Assembly: GCA_020735665.1 (NCBI GenBank)
Contig: CP085928.1
Coordinates: 1,068,001-1,132,000 of the forward strand
DNA length: 64,000 nt
Direction: 5' to 3'
From: Lachnospiraceae bacterium GAM79
GTDB lineage: Bacteria > Bacillota > Clostridia > Lachnospirales > Lachnospiraceae
Part shown: positions 16,358 through 25,380 of the stretch, in pieces
How positions within the stretch are numbered: position 1 is the first letter of the stretch
Layout of the letters: each line of letters starts with the position of its first letter
Program-made: the position numbers and the translations under genes
Notes under the pieces: generated by a model
Databases searched by the model: none
Told to the model about the DNA's origin: nothing
What the model saw: the letters and a program-made list of their open reading frames with translations, nothing else

Positions 16358-16389
16358 TTGACTTCTAATGAGGGTTAGTATATACTAAC
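16358..16389 (+). promoter_or_regulatory. feoA promoter with overlapping DtxR-type operator
   Basis: TTGACT (16358-16363), 17-bp spacer, TATACT (16381-16386). The perfect 16-bp palindrome GTTAGTATATACTAAC (16374-16389) covers the -10 box, so a bound regulator would block RNA polymerase. It shares the TTAGT...ACTAA half-sites with the leftward operator. Confidence 0.8.
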
Positions 16390-16453
16390 GATGAAATTTG
16401 AAACAGCATATTGCTTAATGATAAATTTATACGATTATGAAAGAAGATGGAAT

Positions 16454-16666
16454 ATGATGCCTTTAACTTTTATGAATATTGGAGAAACAAAGACCATTAC
16501 CAAAGTTGGTGGAAAAAATGAAACAAGACAGTTTCTTGAGAAGCTTGGTTTTGTCGTGGGTGGAGAAGTAACAGTTGTTTCAGAGATAAACGGTAACATG
16601 ATTGTAAATGTAAAAGAATCCAGAGTTGCCATCGGAAAAGATATGGCAGCCAAAATTATGGTATAA
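16454..16666 (+). CDS. feoA: FeoA family ferrous iron transport protein (first copy)
   Basis: A 70-aa SH3-like FeoA domain: MPLTFMNIGETKTITKVGG at the start, then LEKLGFVVGGEVTVV and VNVKESRVAIGKDMAAKIMV. FeoA is a small cytosolic partner of FeoB that supports iron uptake. I start the gene at ATG 16454. An in-frame ATG at 16391 lies immediately at the predicted transcription start, so it cannot be used. A second FeoA gene lies 160 bp downstream, with a small hairpin (TTGCAC/GTGCAA) between them. Confidence 0.88.
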   Translation: MMPLTFMNIGETKTITKVGGKNETRQFLEKLGFVVGGEVTVVSEINGNMIVNVKESRVAIGKDMAAKIMV

Positions 16667-16826
16667 GGATACCGAAAAAACAGAAATATAAGTATTTGCA
16701 CATTGGTAGCTGCCGGTGCAATTGTTTATATACACAAATGTATAAGAAGAAAAGCCGTCACAGAATCCGGTCTGAATATGTGAAGACGTTCTTATATGTA
16801 TAAAGAAAAAGAAGGAGCAAAATGGT

Positions 16827-17048
16827 ATGAAGACATTAAGAGAGGTTGCCGTCGGACAGACAGTTAAGGTAACAAAACTTGTTGGCGAAGGACCTGTAAA
16901 GAGACGTATCATGGATATGGGAATCACGAAAGGTGTAGAAATCTATGTCAGAAAAGTTGCACCGCTTGGTGATCCGGTTGAAGTAACAGTACGCGGTTAT
17001 GAGCTTTCTTTAAGAAAGGCAGATGCCGAAATGATCGTTGTTGAATAA
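16827..17048 (+). CDS. feoA: FeoA family ferrous iron transport protein (second copy)
   Basis: A 73-aa FeoA domain with the full family pattern: TLREVAVGQTVKVTKL, the basic turn GPVKRRIMDMGITKGVEI, then PLGDPVEVTVRGYELSLRK. This copy is closer to canonical FeoA than the first one. GAAGGAG precedes the ATG. Two FeoA proteins ahead of one FeoB is common in Clostridia. The spacer to feoB has a 6-bp GGATCG/CGATCC hairpin at 17055-17069. Confidence 0.92.
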   Translation: MKTLREVAVGQTVKVTKLVGEGPVKRRIMDMGITKGVEIYVRKVAPLGDPVEVTVRGYELSLRKADAEMIVVE

Positions 17049-17145
17049 ATGTGTGGATCGTACCGATCCTACAGACAACGAAGCAGATGATTTACTTATT
17101 TGATGAATCATAGAAAATGACAGACAAAAAGGAAGGAGCATAAAA

Positions 17146-19635
17146 ATGTCAGTTAAAATAGCGTTGGCAGGTAATCCAAACAGTGGAAAGACAACATTAT
17201 TTAACGCACTTACAGGTTCAAACCAGTATGTAGGTAACTGGCCTGGTGTAACAGTAGAGAAAAAAGAAGGAAAATTAAAGGGTCACAAAGATATTATCAT
17301 CACTGACCTTCCCGGTATTTATTCACTTTCTCCATATACATTAGAGGAAGTTGTTGCCAGAAATTATCTGATCAAGGAATATCCGGATGCGATCATCAAT
17401 ATTATTGATGGTACGAACATCGAAAGAAATCTGTACTTATCAACACAGTTGATCGAGCTGGGAATCCCGGTTATCATGGCAGTTAACATGATGGATCTTG
17501 TAAAGAAGAATGGTGACAAGATTGATATCAAGAACCTGAGCAATGCACTTGGATGCGAGGTTGTAGAGATCTCTGCATTAAAGGGTACTGGAATTGATGA
17601 AGTAAAAGAAAAAGCAGTTGCGGCAGCACAGAAGAAAGTACAGAATAAGCGTGTACATAGCTTTGATCAGGCTGTTGAAGATGCAATCGACAGCGTAAGT
17701 GCAAAGCTTACAGTTGAAGAAAGAAAGAAGAGATTCTTTGCGATCAAGCTTCTTGAAAAAGATACAAAGATTGCAGGGCAGATGGACAGTGTTCCGGATT
17801 GTAAAGATGAAATCAAAGCACTGGAAGACAAATTTGATGATGATACAGAGAGTATTATCACCAGTGAGAGATATGCATATATCTCATCTATCATCGGAAA
17901 ATGTGTGAAGAAGAATACAAAGGGTGAAAAGCTTACAACCTCAGATAAGATTGATAAGATCGTTACAAACCGTATCCTTGCACTTCCGATTTTCATCATT
18001 GTAATGTGGCTGGTTTATTATATTGCGATGTCAACAGTCGGTGCATGGTGCACAGACTGGACAAATGATAATCTGTTTGGTGACGGTTTCCATTTATTCG
18101 GTATCGGAAGCAAAGATTATGAAGAGGCATCCGGTGATTACGATGCAGCTACAAATGCACTTGACGCATACGGCGTACTTGTAACAGATGATGAAGACGC
18201 TATAGATGTTGATGCAACAAAGGCAGCTATCGAAGCAAATACAAATACAGAAGCAAGTGTTAAGTATCAGATGGAAGATGAAGAAACTCTTGATACTTAC
18301 GATATCGATGTATATTATTCAGAAGTACCTGCTGGTGCAAAAGAAGATAAGACAAATGCTATGTCTTATTTAGATGCAGTAGAATACTTCAACAAGACAG
18401 AAATGGCAGAGATCGATCCTGCTGATTATGGTGTGTTCGTTCCGTCTATTCCTGATCTTGCGGAAAGAGGTCTTGATAAGATCGGATGTGCAGACTGGTT
18501 AAAGGGACTGATCCTTGACGGTATAATCGCCGGTGTTGGTGCTGTACTTGGTTTCGTACCTCAGATGCTCGTATTGTTCATCTTACTTGCAATCCTTGAG
18601 TACTGTGGCTATATGGCACGTATCGCATTCATCATGGACCGTATCTTTAGAAAATTCGGTCTTTCGGGAAAGTCATTCATTCCTATTCTTGTAGGTGTAG
18701 GTTGTGGTGTTCCTGGTATCATGGCATCTCGTACAATTGAAAATGAAAAAGACCGTCGTATGACAGTTATGACAACAACATTTATTCCTTGTGGTGCTAA
18801 GGTTCCGTTTATTGCAATGATCGCAGGTGCGATCTTCGGTGGATCTTCACTGGTTGCTACAAGTGCTTACTTTATCGGTATTGCAGCAATTATCTGCTCC
18901 GGTATTATCTTAAAGAAGACAAAGATGTTCGCAGGAGATCCTGCTCCATTCGTTATGGAGTTACCTCCTTACCATATCCCGACAATCGGTTCTGTATTAA
19001 GAAGTATGTGGGAGCGTGGCTGGTCATTCATTAAGAAGGCCGGTACCATCATCCTCCTCTCAACAATCTTTGTATGGTTCACAACATACTTCGGTATTCT
19101 GGATGGTAAATTCCAGATGCTTTCAGAAGATCAGATCGACCACAGTATCTTAGCTAAGATCGGTGGAGCAATCTGCTGGATCTTCAAGCCACAGGGATGG
19201 GGCGACTGGCAGGCAACTGTTGCATCTATTACAGGCCTTGTTGCTAAGGAAAACATCGTTGGTACTATGGGTATCCTTTATGGTGGTGGGGAAGGCACTG
19301 TATACAGCGAGCTTGCAAAAGCATTCACAACAGCAAGTGGTTTCTCATTCCTCGTATTCAACTTACTCTGTGCTCCATGTTTCGCAGCAATGGGTGCTAT
19401 TAAGAGAGAGATGAACAGTGCAAAATGGTTCTGGTTTGCAATCGGATATCAGTGTGGTTTCGCATACCTTGTATCCCTTGTTATTTACAGAATTGCAGGA
19501 CTCTTCACAGGTGCATGCTCATTCGGTATCGGCACTGTTGTAGCAATCCTGATCATCGTTGCTTTCTTCTTCCTGTTATTCCGTCCGGATCCAAACAAGA
19601 AGGTCAAGACAAGCAAAGAATTCTTAAATGCATAA
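17146..19635 (+). CDS. feoB: Ferrous iron transporter FeoB
   Basis: FeoB imports Fe(II) through the inner membrane. The N-terminal G domain has G1 GNPNSGKTT, the G2-region Thr, G3 DLPGIYSL and G4 NMMD; the helical GDI domain follows. The membrane part contains both Gate motifs, with the conserved Cys in VGVGCGVPGIMASR and FIPCGAKVPF, and the second gate around residues 690-790 (VAKENIVGTMGILY, LLCAPCFAAMGAIKREM). At 829 aa it is longer than usual because of an acidic insertion near residues 325-430, between the first membrane helix and the next, predicted to face outside. AAGGAAGGAG precedes the ATG. It forms one operon with the two feoA genes. Confidence 0.95.
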   Translation: MSVKIALAGNPNSGKTTLFNALTGSNQYVGNWPGVTVEKKEGKLKGHKDIIITDLPGIYSLSPYTLEEVVARNYLIKEYPDAIINIIDGTNIERNLYLSTQLIELGIPVIMAVNMMDLVKKNGDKIDIKNLSNALGCEVVEISALKGTGIDEVKEKAVAAAQKKVQNKRVHSFDQAVEDAIDSVSAKLTVEERKKRFFAIKLLEKDTKIAGQMDSVPDCKDEIKALEDKFDDDTESIITSERYAYISSIIGKCVKKNTKGEKLTTSDKIDKIVTNRILALPIFIIVMWLVYYIAMSTVGAWCTDWTNDNLFGDGFHLFGIGSKDYEEASGDYDAATNALDAYGVLVTDDEDAIDVDATKAAIEANTNTEASVKYQMEDEETLDTYDIDVYYSEVPAGAKEDKTNAMSYLDAVEYFNKTEMAEIDPADYGVFVPSIPDLAERGLDKIGCADWLKGLILDGIIAGVGAVLGFVPQMLVLFILLAILEYCGYMARIAFIMDRIFRKFGLSGKSFIPILVGVGCGVPGIMASRTIENEKDRRMTVMTTTFIPCGAKVPFIAMIAGAIFGGSSLVATSAYFIGIAAIICSGIILKKTKMFAGDPAPFVMELPPYHIPTIGSVLRSMWERGWSFIKKAGTIILLSTIFVWFTTYFGILDGKFQMLSEDQIDHSILAKIGGAICWIFKPQGWGDWQATVASITGLVAKENIVGTMGILYGGGEGTVYSELAKAFTTASGFSFLVFNLLCAPCFAAMGAIKREMNSAKWFWFAIGYQCGFAYLVSLVIYRIAGLFTGACSFGIGTVVAILIIVAFFFLLFRPDPNKKVKTSKEFLNA

Positions 19636-19670
19636 TTATAAAGGCTAACATATAATACACATACAATACG

Positions 19671-19704
19671 ATGCGCGCTTCCCTTTGTGGCAGCGCGCAT
19701 TTTG
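19671..19704 (+). terminator. Intrinsic terminator of the feo operon
   Basis: A 9-bp GC-rich stem ATGCGCGCT/AGCGCGCAT (19671-19679 with 19692-19700), 12-nt loop, then TTTT. Confidence 0.85.
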
Positions 19705-19968
19705 TGTATCGGTTATTATACAGAAATCAGATTTATATAAATTCCTGTCTGTCGGCTGGCGTTCATAGAATTGACAGACAAGATGACAAATGTAGATATT
19801 TATTAAAACTCCGTGAAATGAGTTGACAAATAAATATATGATAGAGGAAAATGAATGTATACTATAATACAAGAACACTTACTTGTCAGAAATGTTTTTT
19901 GAAAGTACAGATGTAAGATGATTGAGATGTCTGTATAATTAACGAATGACGAATTGGAGGTTTTTACT
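19705..19968. other. Noncoding spacer upstream of thioredoxin, with weak promoter signals
   Basis: No gene is seen. An 8-bp inverted repeat TGTCTGTC/GACAGACA (19746-19753 and 19773-19780) overlaps a TTGACA at 19771-19776, which has GATATT 18 bp on. A second TTGACA lies at 19823 without a matched -10, and TATAAT at 19934-19939 is 30 bases before trxA without a clear -35. TGACAAAT occurs twice, 40 bp apart. Confidence 0.5.
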
Positions 19969-20286
19969 ATGGCAGTTATACATTTAAATGAAAAAGAATA
20001 TGAAGATCAGGTTTTAAAGGCAAAGGGACTTACGCTGGTTGATTTCTGGGCCACCTGGTGCGGACCATGCAGAATGGTTGCACCGATCGTTGAAGAATTG
20101 GCTGACGAATTTCCGGAGGTAAAGGTATGCAAGGTAGATGTAGATGAGAATCAGGAACTTGCACTTGCAAACAAGGTTGTATCAATTCCAACATTTTTAT
20201 TATATAAAGATGGAGAAGTTATAAAGAAAATCGTGGGAGCAGTTCCAAAATCCGAGCTGATTCAGGCAATCCGCCAGTTTCAGTAG
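19969..20286 (+). CDS. trxA: Thioredoxin
   Basis: A 105-aa single-domain thioredoxin with the redox motif W30-C31-G-P-C34 in FWATWCGPCRMV and the cis-Pro strand VVSIPTFLLYKDGE. It would reduce protein disulfides in the cytosol using thioredoxin reductase, which is not in this window. The ATG at 19969 follows TTGGAGG by 9 bases. It is flanked by the feo terminator and a purine gene pair with its own candidate promoter, so it may be a single-gene unit. Confidence 0.93.
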   Translation: MAVIHLNEKEYEDQVLKAKGLTLVDFWATWCGPCRMVAPIVEELADEFPEVKVCKVDVDENQELALANKVVSIPTFLLYKDGEVIKKIVGAVPKSELIQAIRQFQ

Positions 20287-20308
20287 ATAAGAATGCAGTC
20301 CAAAACGC

Positions 20309-20337
20309 TTGCAAAAGAAAGCATATTATTATAAGAT
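20309..20337 (+). promoter_or_regulatory. Weak promoter candidate for the purine gene pair
   Basis: TTGCAA (20309-20314), 17-bp spacer, TAAGAT (20332-20337); about 60 nt upstream of the cyclohydrolase ATG. Confidence 0.35.
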
Positions 20338-20400
20338 GAAAGACAGCGACCAGATAAATGGGTACATGAATTGACTAATTTACTAAACGGAGGTTTACAA

Positions 20401-21114
20401 ATGAAAATGTTATCATTATCAGAGGAACTTAAGGGTAATTCTTATCCCGGCAGAGGAATCGTGATCGGACGTTCGGAAGACGGAACAAAGGCAGTTACCG
20501 CATACTTTATCATGGGTAGAAGTGTGAATTCCAGAAATCGTGTATTTGTTACAGAGGGCGAAGGAATCCGTACAGAAGCATTTGATCCATCCAAGCTTGA
20601 GGATCCAAGCCTTATCATTTACGCACCGGTTCGGGTTCTTGGCAATCGGACGATCGTAACAAATGGTGATCAGACCGATACGATCTATGATGGAATGGAT
20701 AAAGAGCTTACATTTGAACAGTCACTCAGATGCCGCGAGTTTGAACCGGACGGTCCAAACTATACACCGAGAATTTCCGGAGTTATGCATATCGAAGGCG
20801 GACAGTATGACTATGCAATGTCTATCTTAAAGAGCAATAACGGAGATCCGTCGGCATGCAACCGATATACATTTTCATATGAGAATCCCGCAAACGGAGA
20901 AGGACATTTTATTCATACATATATGCATGATGACAATCCACTTCCAAGCTTTGAGGGAGAACCGAAGTTAGTTGGTATATCAGGTGATATCGATACATTT
21001 GCAAATATGGTATGGGAAAGCCTGAATGAAGACAATAAGGTATCCCTGTTTGTCAGATATATCGATATCGCAACAGGAAAGTATGAGACAAGAATCATCA
21101 ATAAGAACAAGTAA
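20401..21114 (+). CDS. IMP cyclohydrolase, PurO-like family
   Basis: The 237-aa protein matches the IMP cyclohydrolase fold first known from archaeal PurO: NSYPGRGIVIGRSEDG, YFIMGRS-N-SRNRVF, and the C-terminal ISGDIDTFANMVWESL block. It would close the ring of FAICAR to IMP, the last step of purine synthesis. The next gene supplies the preceding step, and no classical PurH cyclohydrolase domain is present, so the two reactions are split over two proteins. The ATG at 20401 follows CGGAGG; the two genes are 27 bp apart. Confidence 0.82.
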   Translation: MKMLSLSEELKGNSYPGRGIVIGRSEDGTKAVTAYFIMGRSVNSRNRVFVTEGEGIRTEAFDPSKLEDPSLIIYAPVRVLGNRTIVTNGDQTDTIYDGMDKELTFEQSLRCREFEPDGPNYTPRISGVMHIEGGQYDYAMSILKSNNGDPSACNRYTFSYENPANGEGHFIHTYMHDDNPLPSFEGEPKLVGISGDIDTFANMVWESLNEDNKVSLFVRYIDIATGKYETRIINKNK

Positions 21115-21141
21115 TTATCACGAATCGGGAGGAAATACAGA

Positions 21142-22320
21142 ATGAACGAAATTCAATTAAAATACGGATGCAATCCAAATCAGAAGCCATCAAGAATCTA
21201 TATGGAGGATGGAAGTGATCTTCCGGTTACCGTATTAAATGGTAAGCCGGGCTACATAAATTTTCTGGATGCATTTAATGGCTGGCAGCTTGTTAAAGAA
21301 TTAAAGGCAGCAACCGGACTTCCGGCAGCTACATCCTTCAAGCATGTATCACCGGCAGGTGCAGCGGTAGGACTTCCTCTTACAGATACACTTGCAAAAA
21401 TCTACTGGGTAGATGATCTTGGTGAACTGTCACCGCTTGCATGTGCGTATGCAAGAGCCAGAGGTGCAGATCGTATGTCATCCTTTGGTGATTTCATTGC
21501 ATTGTCAGATGTCTGTGATGCAGATACAGCCCGTCTCATTAAGCGTGAGGTATCCGATGGTGTGATCGCTCCCGGATATACAGACGAAGCTATGGAGCTT
21601 CTGATGCAGAAGAAGAAAGGTAATTATAATATTATCCGGATTGATGAGAACTATGTTCCTGCTGAGATCGAACGCAAACAGGTATTCGGAATTACATTTG
21701 AACAAGGAAGAAATGAACTGAATATTGATAAGGATCTTTTATCCAATATTGTAACAGAGAATAAAAATATACCGGAAGAAGCTCTTATCGATATGAAGAT
21801 CGCACTGATCACATTAAAATACACACAATCTAATTCCGTGTGCTATGTAAAGGGCGGGCAGGCAATCGGTATCGGAGCCGGTCAGCAGTCCAGAATCCAC
21901 TGTACAAGACTTGCCGGTCAGAAGGCAGATAACTGGTGGCTGCGTCAGTCTCCACAGGTTATGGGACTTCAGTTTGTTGATGGACTTGGACGTGCAGACA
22001 GAGATAATGCGATCGATGTATATATGGGTGATGAATATGAGGATGTTCTCCGTGATGGCGAATGGCAGAAGCGTTTCAAGGTAAAGCCGGAAGTATTCAC
22101 AGCAGAAGAAAAGAAAGCATGGCTTGCCGGAAATCAGAATGTTACACTTGGTTCTGATGCATTCTTCCCATTCTCAGATAACATTGAACGTGCGAAGAAG
22201 AGTGGTGTTGCGTACATTGCTCAGCCGGGTGGATCTGTCAGAGATGATCTTGTGATCGAAGCATGTGATAAATATGGAATGGTAATGGTATTTACAGGTA
22301 TCCGTTTATTCCATCACTAA
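21142..22320 (+). CDS. AICAR formyltransferase (PurH C-terminal domain only)
   Basis: The 392-aa protein transfers a formyl group from 10-formyl-THF to AICAR. It has the Lys-His catalytic pair in SFKHVSPAGAAVG, the ACAYARARGADRMSSFGDF segment, YTQSNSVCYVKGGQAIGIGAGQQSR, and the C-terminal SDAFFPFSDNI and AQPGGSVRDD motifs of the AICARFT domain. The N-terminal MGS-like cyclohydrolase domain of ordinary PurH is absent. The upstream PurO-like gene replaces it. GGGAGG precedes the ATG. This split is known in other Firmicutes. Confidence 0.87.
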   Translation: MNEIQLKYGCNPNQKPSRIYMEDGSDLPVTVLNGKPGYINFLDAFNGWQLVKELKAATGLPAATSFKHVSPAGAAVGLPLTDTLAKIYWVDDLGELSPLACAYARARGADRMSSFGDFIALSDVCDADTARLIKREVSDGVIAPGYTDEAMELLMQKKKGNYNIIRIDENYVPAEIERKQVFGITFEQGRNELNIDKDLLSNIVTENKNIPEEALIDMKIALITLKYTQSNSVCYVKGGQAIGIGAGQQSRIHCTRLAGQKADNWWLRQSPQVMGLQFVDGLGRADRDNAIDVYMGDEYEDVLRDGEWQKRFKVKPEVFTAEEKKAWLAGNQNVTLGSDAFFPFSDNIERAKKSGVAYIAQPGGSVRDDLVIEACDKYGMVMVFTGIRLFHH

Positions 22321-22335
22321 TCAGGAGCGACAGAT

Positions 22336-23166
22336 ATGGCAAGAAGAAACAGAAGACGACGCAGAAAGAAAAGATCCAATATTGATTTTGGAAAAGTATT
22401 TATATTTTTGCTTGCATGTGCGATCATTATTTTTGCTGCTGTTGTGATTCTTTCAAAATTAATATCACATAAAGATCGGTATTTTGATGAAGGACTTACA
22501 TATTATCAGAATTCGGAATATGACAAAGCTCTTGATAAATTCACAGAAGCTCTTTCGGAAAAACAGATTTTTTCTCAAAACAAGGATAAGAATACCAGAC
22601 TTTATATTGCAGATATCTATATGAAAACTGCAGATTATAAAAAAGCGGTAGATGAATACGATACGATCCTTCAGAAGACATCAGCGGATAAGAAGGATGT
22701 GAAGAAGATGCAGGAGATTGCTCAGGCGTTATCGGATTTCTCAGATTCGAATTATGCCGGAGCACTTCCGGTTCTGGAACAGTATGTTAAAGATTATCCG
22801 GAATTATATCTTTATATCGGAACCTGTTATGCTTCCATGGATGATTCCGAGCATATGTTTGAAAATTATGAGAAGTATATAAAAAAATATGGATATAATT
22901 CTTATCTGTATGCACAATATGCGGCATATTATATCAGTATCGGCGAACTGGATAACGCATACGGCTATATCAATAATGGTCTGGCCAGTGATAACACATT
23001 CCAAAAGGAACTCCGTTTACAGGAGATCACATATTATGAGAAGATACAGGATTATGATAAAGCATATGAGCTTGCAAAAGAATTATATAATCTGTATCCC
23101 GATTATCAGGCGGGTGCAGATGAATATAATTTCCTTTACACCAGAGTATCCCATGATGATGAATAG
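22336..23166 (+). CDS. Membrane-anchored TPR protein
   Basis: A 276-aa protein with a very basic N terminus (RRNRRRRRKKR near residue 3), one membrane helix at about 20-43, then an outward-facing domain built of tetratricopeptide-like helices: YFDEGLTYYQNSEYDKALDKF, YIADIYMKTADYKKAVDEY and YEKIQDYDKAYELAKELY. TPR repeats mediate protein contacts; no partner is evident. It starts 15 bp after the formyltransferase and is followed closely by the alarmone synthetase, so it may be co-transcribed. Confidence 0.72.
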   Translation: MARRNRRRRRKKRSNIDFGKVFIFLLACAIIIFAAVVILSKLISHKDRYFDEGLTYYQNSEYDKALDKFTEALSEKQIFSQNKDKNTRLYIADIYMKTADYKKAVDEYDTILQKTSADKKDVKKMQEIAQALSDFSDSNYAGALPVLEQYVKDYPELYLYIGTCYASMDDSEHMFENYEKYIKKYGYNSYLYAQYAAYYISIGELDNAYGYINNGLASDNTFQKELRLQEITYYEKIQDYDKAYELAKELYNLYPDYQAGADEYNFLYTRVSHDDE

Positions 23167-23193
23167 ATAGAATTGGCAGGAGGCATTTTATTC

Positions 23194-23994
23194 ATGGAAA
23201 TACAATTATGGAAGGAGATCTTATCTCCATATGAGCAGGCAGTAGATGAACTGCTTCTGAAATTTAAGCATATCATAAAAGATTACCGCAGTCAGGGAAT
23301 GTATTCTCCGATCGAGAATGTGACCGGACGTGTGAAAAGAATTTCAAGTATTTTGGATAAGATGCAGAAGAAACATATTCCGATGGATCATATCGTGGAA
23401 GAAATGGATGATATCGCAGGAATCCGTATTATGTGCCAGTTTGAAGAGGATATCTACAAGGTTGTAGAGATCATAAGAAATCGCAAGGATATGTCAATCC
23501 GAGAAGAGAAAGACTATATTACAAATGTAAAGGCAAGCGGATACAGAAGTTATCATATTATACTGAATTATGATGTTTATACGATCAAGGGACTGCAGAC
23601 AATCCAGGCAGAGATCCAGATACGTACAATGGCAATGGATTTCTGGGCGACGATCGAACATTCTCTTCAGTATAAATATCGTCACAATATGCCGGAGCAT
23701 ATCCGGGAAAAACTGTTAAATGCAGCAAATGCAACCGTTGCACTGGATAAAGAGATGTCATCTGTTCGTGGCGAGATTATGGATGCACAGAATTCATTTA
23801 ATTATAAGGCATCTGTAGTAGCAGATATACTGACTAATATACAAAATCTGTATTATGTCGGTAATCAGCGAGAGGTTGTAAAGATACAGAATGAATTTTA
23901 TGATATTTACCAGAAGGATGATCTGGAAAAGCTGGAGGATTTTTCCAAACAGCTTGATATTATCGCAGAAGGATACAAAGCACAGGGGTTATAG
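23194..23994 (+). CDS. Small alarmone synthetase (RelQ/YjbM-type GTP pyrophosphokinase)
   Basis: A 266-aa RelA/SpoT-type synthetase domain without the HD hydrolase or the TGS/ACT regulatory domains. Family motifs are GRVKRISSILDKM (substrate Arg/Lys), MDDIAGIRIMC (metal Asp), GYRSYHIIL and EIQIRTMAMDFWATIEH. It would make (p)ppGpp or pGpp from GTP/GDP and ATP under stress. The ATG at 23194 follows AGGAGG by 10 nt; the earlier TTG at 23173 lies ahead of that site. It sits between a TPR gene and an rRNA methyltransferase gene, 3 bp from the latter. Confidence 0.9.
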   Translation: MEIQLWKEILSPYEQAVDELLLKFKHIIKDYRSQGMYSPIENVTGRVKRISSILDKMQKKHIPMDHIVEEMDDIAGIRIMCQFEEDIYKVVEIIRNRKDMSIREEKDYITNVKASGYRSYHIILNYDVYTIKGLQTIQAEIQIRTMAMDFWATIEHSLQYKYRHNMPEHIREKLLNAANATVALDKEMSSVRGEIMDAQNSFNYKASVVADILTNIQNLYYVGNQREVVKIQNEFYDIYQKDDLEKLEDFSKQLDIIAEGYKAQGL

Positions 23995-23997
23995 ATT

Positions 23998-25380
23998 ATG
24001 AACTTACCGGAGTCATTTACAAACAGGATAAAGACACAATTAGGAGACGAATATGAAGCATATATGAATTGTCTGGATCAGGGCATGCATCATGGACTTC
24101 GTGTGAATACAAATAAAATCAGTGTGGAAGATTTCTTAAAGATCTCTCCATTTGAATTAAAGCCTGTACCATGGACAACAAATGGTTTTTATTATGATGA
24201 TAAAGCATGTACACCATCCAAACATCCATATTATTATGCAGGGCTTTATTATATTCAGGAACCGAGTGCGATGGCACCGGCGAGTATTCTTCCTGTTGAA
24301 GACGGGGATGTGGTTCTTGATATCTGTGCAGCACCGGGAGGTAAATCAACCGAGCTTGCAGCAAAACTTCATGGAACCGGGTTCCTGATCTCAAATGATA
24401 TCAGTAATTCCAGAGCCAAGGCATTGCTAAAGAATCTGGAATTATTCGGAATCGGTAATATGTGTGTGGTAAGTGAAGCTCCGAATAAGCTGAGCACAAA
24501 ATTCTATCAGACCTTTGATAAAATTTTGATTGATGCGCCTTGCTCCGGTGAAGGAATGTTCCGTAAATCCCAGTCAATGGTAACAGCGTGGGAGAACAAT
24601 GGCGTTGAGTTATTTGCCGGTTTACAGCGAGGAATTTTAAATGAAGTTGTAAAAATGTTAAAGCCGGGCGGAACCATGCTGTATTCGACCTGTACGTTTT
24701 CTCCGGAAGAAAATGAACAGTCAATCGAATATCTTTTATCACTGGATGATACATTAGAATTAATCGAAGTTCCGAAGTATCCGGGCTTTTGCAATGGAAA
24801 TCCGGCATGGGGAAAGACCGAAAATGCAGAGCTTGAGAAATGTGCAAGATTATGGCCGCATCATATCGAAGGGGAAGGCCATTTCGTTGCACTTATCCAT
24901 AAAAAAGAGGCAGAGCAGACACAGGTGTTTCAGTCATGGATTCACAGAGGCTGTAAGCCGGATAAAAATGCGGAAGAATTTTTTACACATATTTCGGCTG
25001 ATGCAGGAATTAAGTCTGCATATATTGAGGAAAATAACGGAAGACTGTATTACATGGCAGAATGTATGCCGGATGTATCTGGGCTTCGGATGTTAAGACA
25101 GGGCTTGTTCCTTGGCGAGATCAAGAAGAACCGGTTTGAACCGAGTCAGTCACTTGCCATGTATCTGCGGCAGGGACAGTTTGATAATGAAGTAAATCTG
25201 ACTTCTTCAGATGACCGTGTTTTTAGATATCTGAAAGGCGAGACGATCGAAGCATCGGATCAGAAAATTAAAAATGGATACGTGCTTGTTCTGGTGGACG
25301 GATATCCGCTTGGATGGGCAAAAAATACAAACGGAACGTTAAAAAATAAGTATTTATCTGGATGGAGGATGATGTCATGA
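23998..25380 (+). CDS. RsmF/RsmB-type RNA (cytosine-5) methyltransferase
   Basis: A 460-aa NOL1/NOP2/Sun family enzyme that methylates cytosine C5 in rRNA or tRNA with SAM. Visible motifs are the N-terminal GLRVNTNKI, SAM-binding VVLDICAAPGGKSTELA, motif IV DAPCSGEGMFRK with Cys, and motif VI STCTFSPEENE with the catalytic Cys. The C-terminal ~150 residues (SLAMYLRQ, YLKGETIE, LGWAKNTNGTLKNKY) match the RsmF-type PUA-like tail. It overlaps the next gene by 4 bp (ATGA). Confidence 0.9.
   Translation: MNLPESFTNRIKTQLGDEYEAYMNCLDQGMHHGLRVNTNKISVEDFLKISPFELKPVPWTTNGFYYDDKACTPSKHPYYYAGLYYIQEPSAMAPASILPVEDGDVVLDICAAPGGKSTELAAKLHGTGFLISNDISNSRAKALLKNLELFGIGNMCVVSEAPNKLSTKFYQTFDKILIDAPCSGEGMFRKSQSMVTAWENNGVELFAGLQRGILNEVVKMLKPGGTMLYSTCTFSPEENEQSIEYLLSLDDTLELIEVPKYPGFCNGNPAWGKTENAELEKCARLWPHHIEGEGHFVALIHKKEAEQTQVFQSWIHRGCKPDKNAEEFFTHISADAGIKSAYIEENNGRLYYMAECMPDVSGLRMLRQGLFLGEIKKNRFEPSQSLAMYLRQGQFDNEVNLTSSDDRVFRYLKGETIEASDQKIKNGYVLVLVDGYPLGWAKNTNGTLKNKYLSGWRMMS

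Noticed and set aside
16391-16453. Longer FeoA starting at the ATG at 16391
   Set aside because: This ATG lies at the predicted transcription start, directly behind the -10 box, and the extra residues do not fit FeoA.
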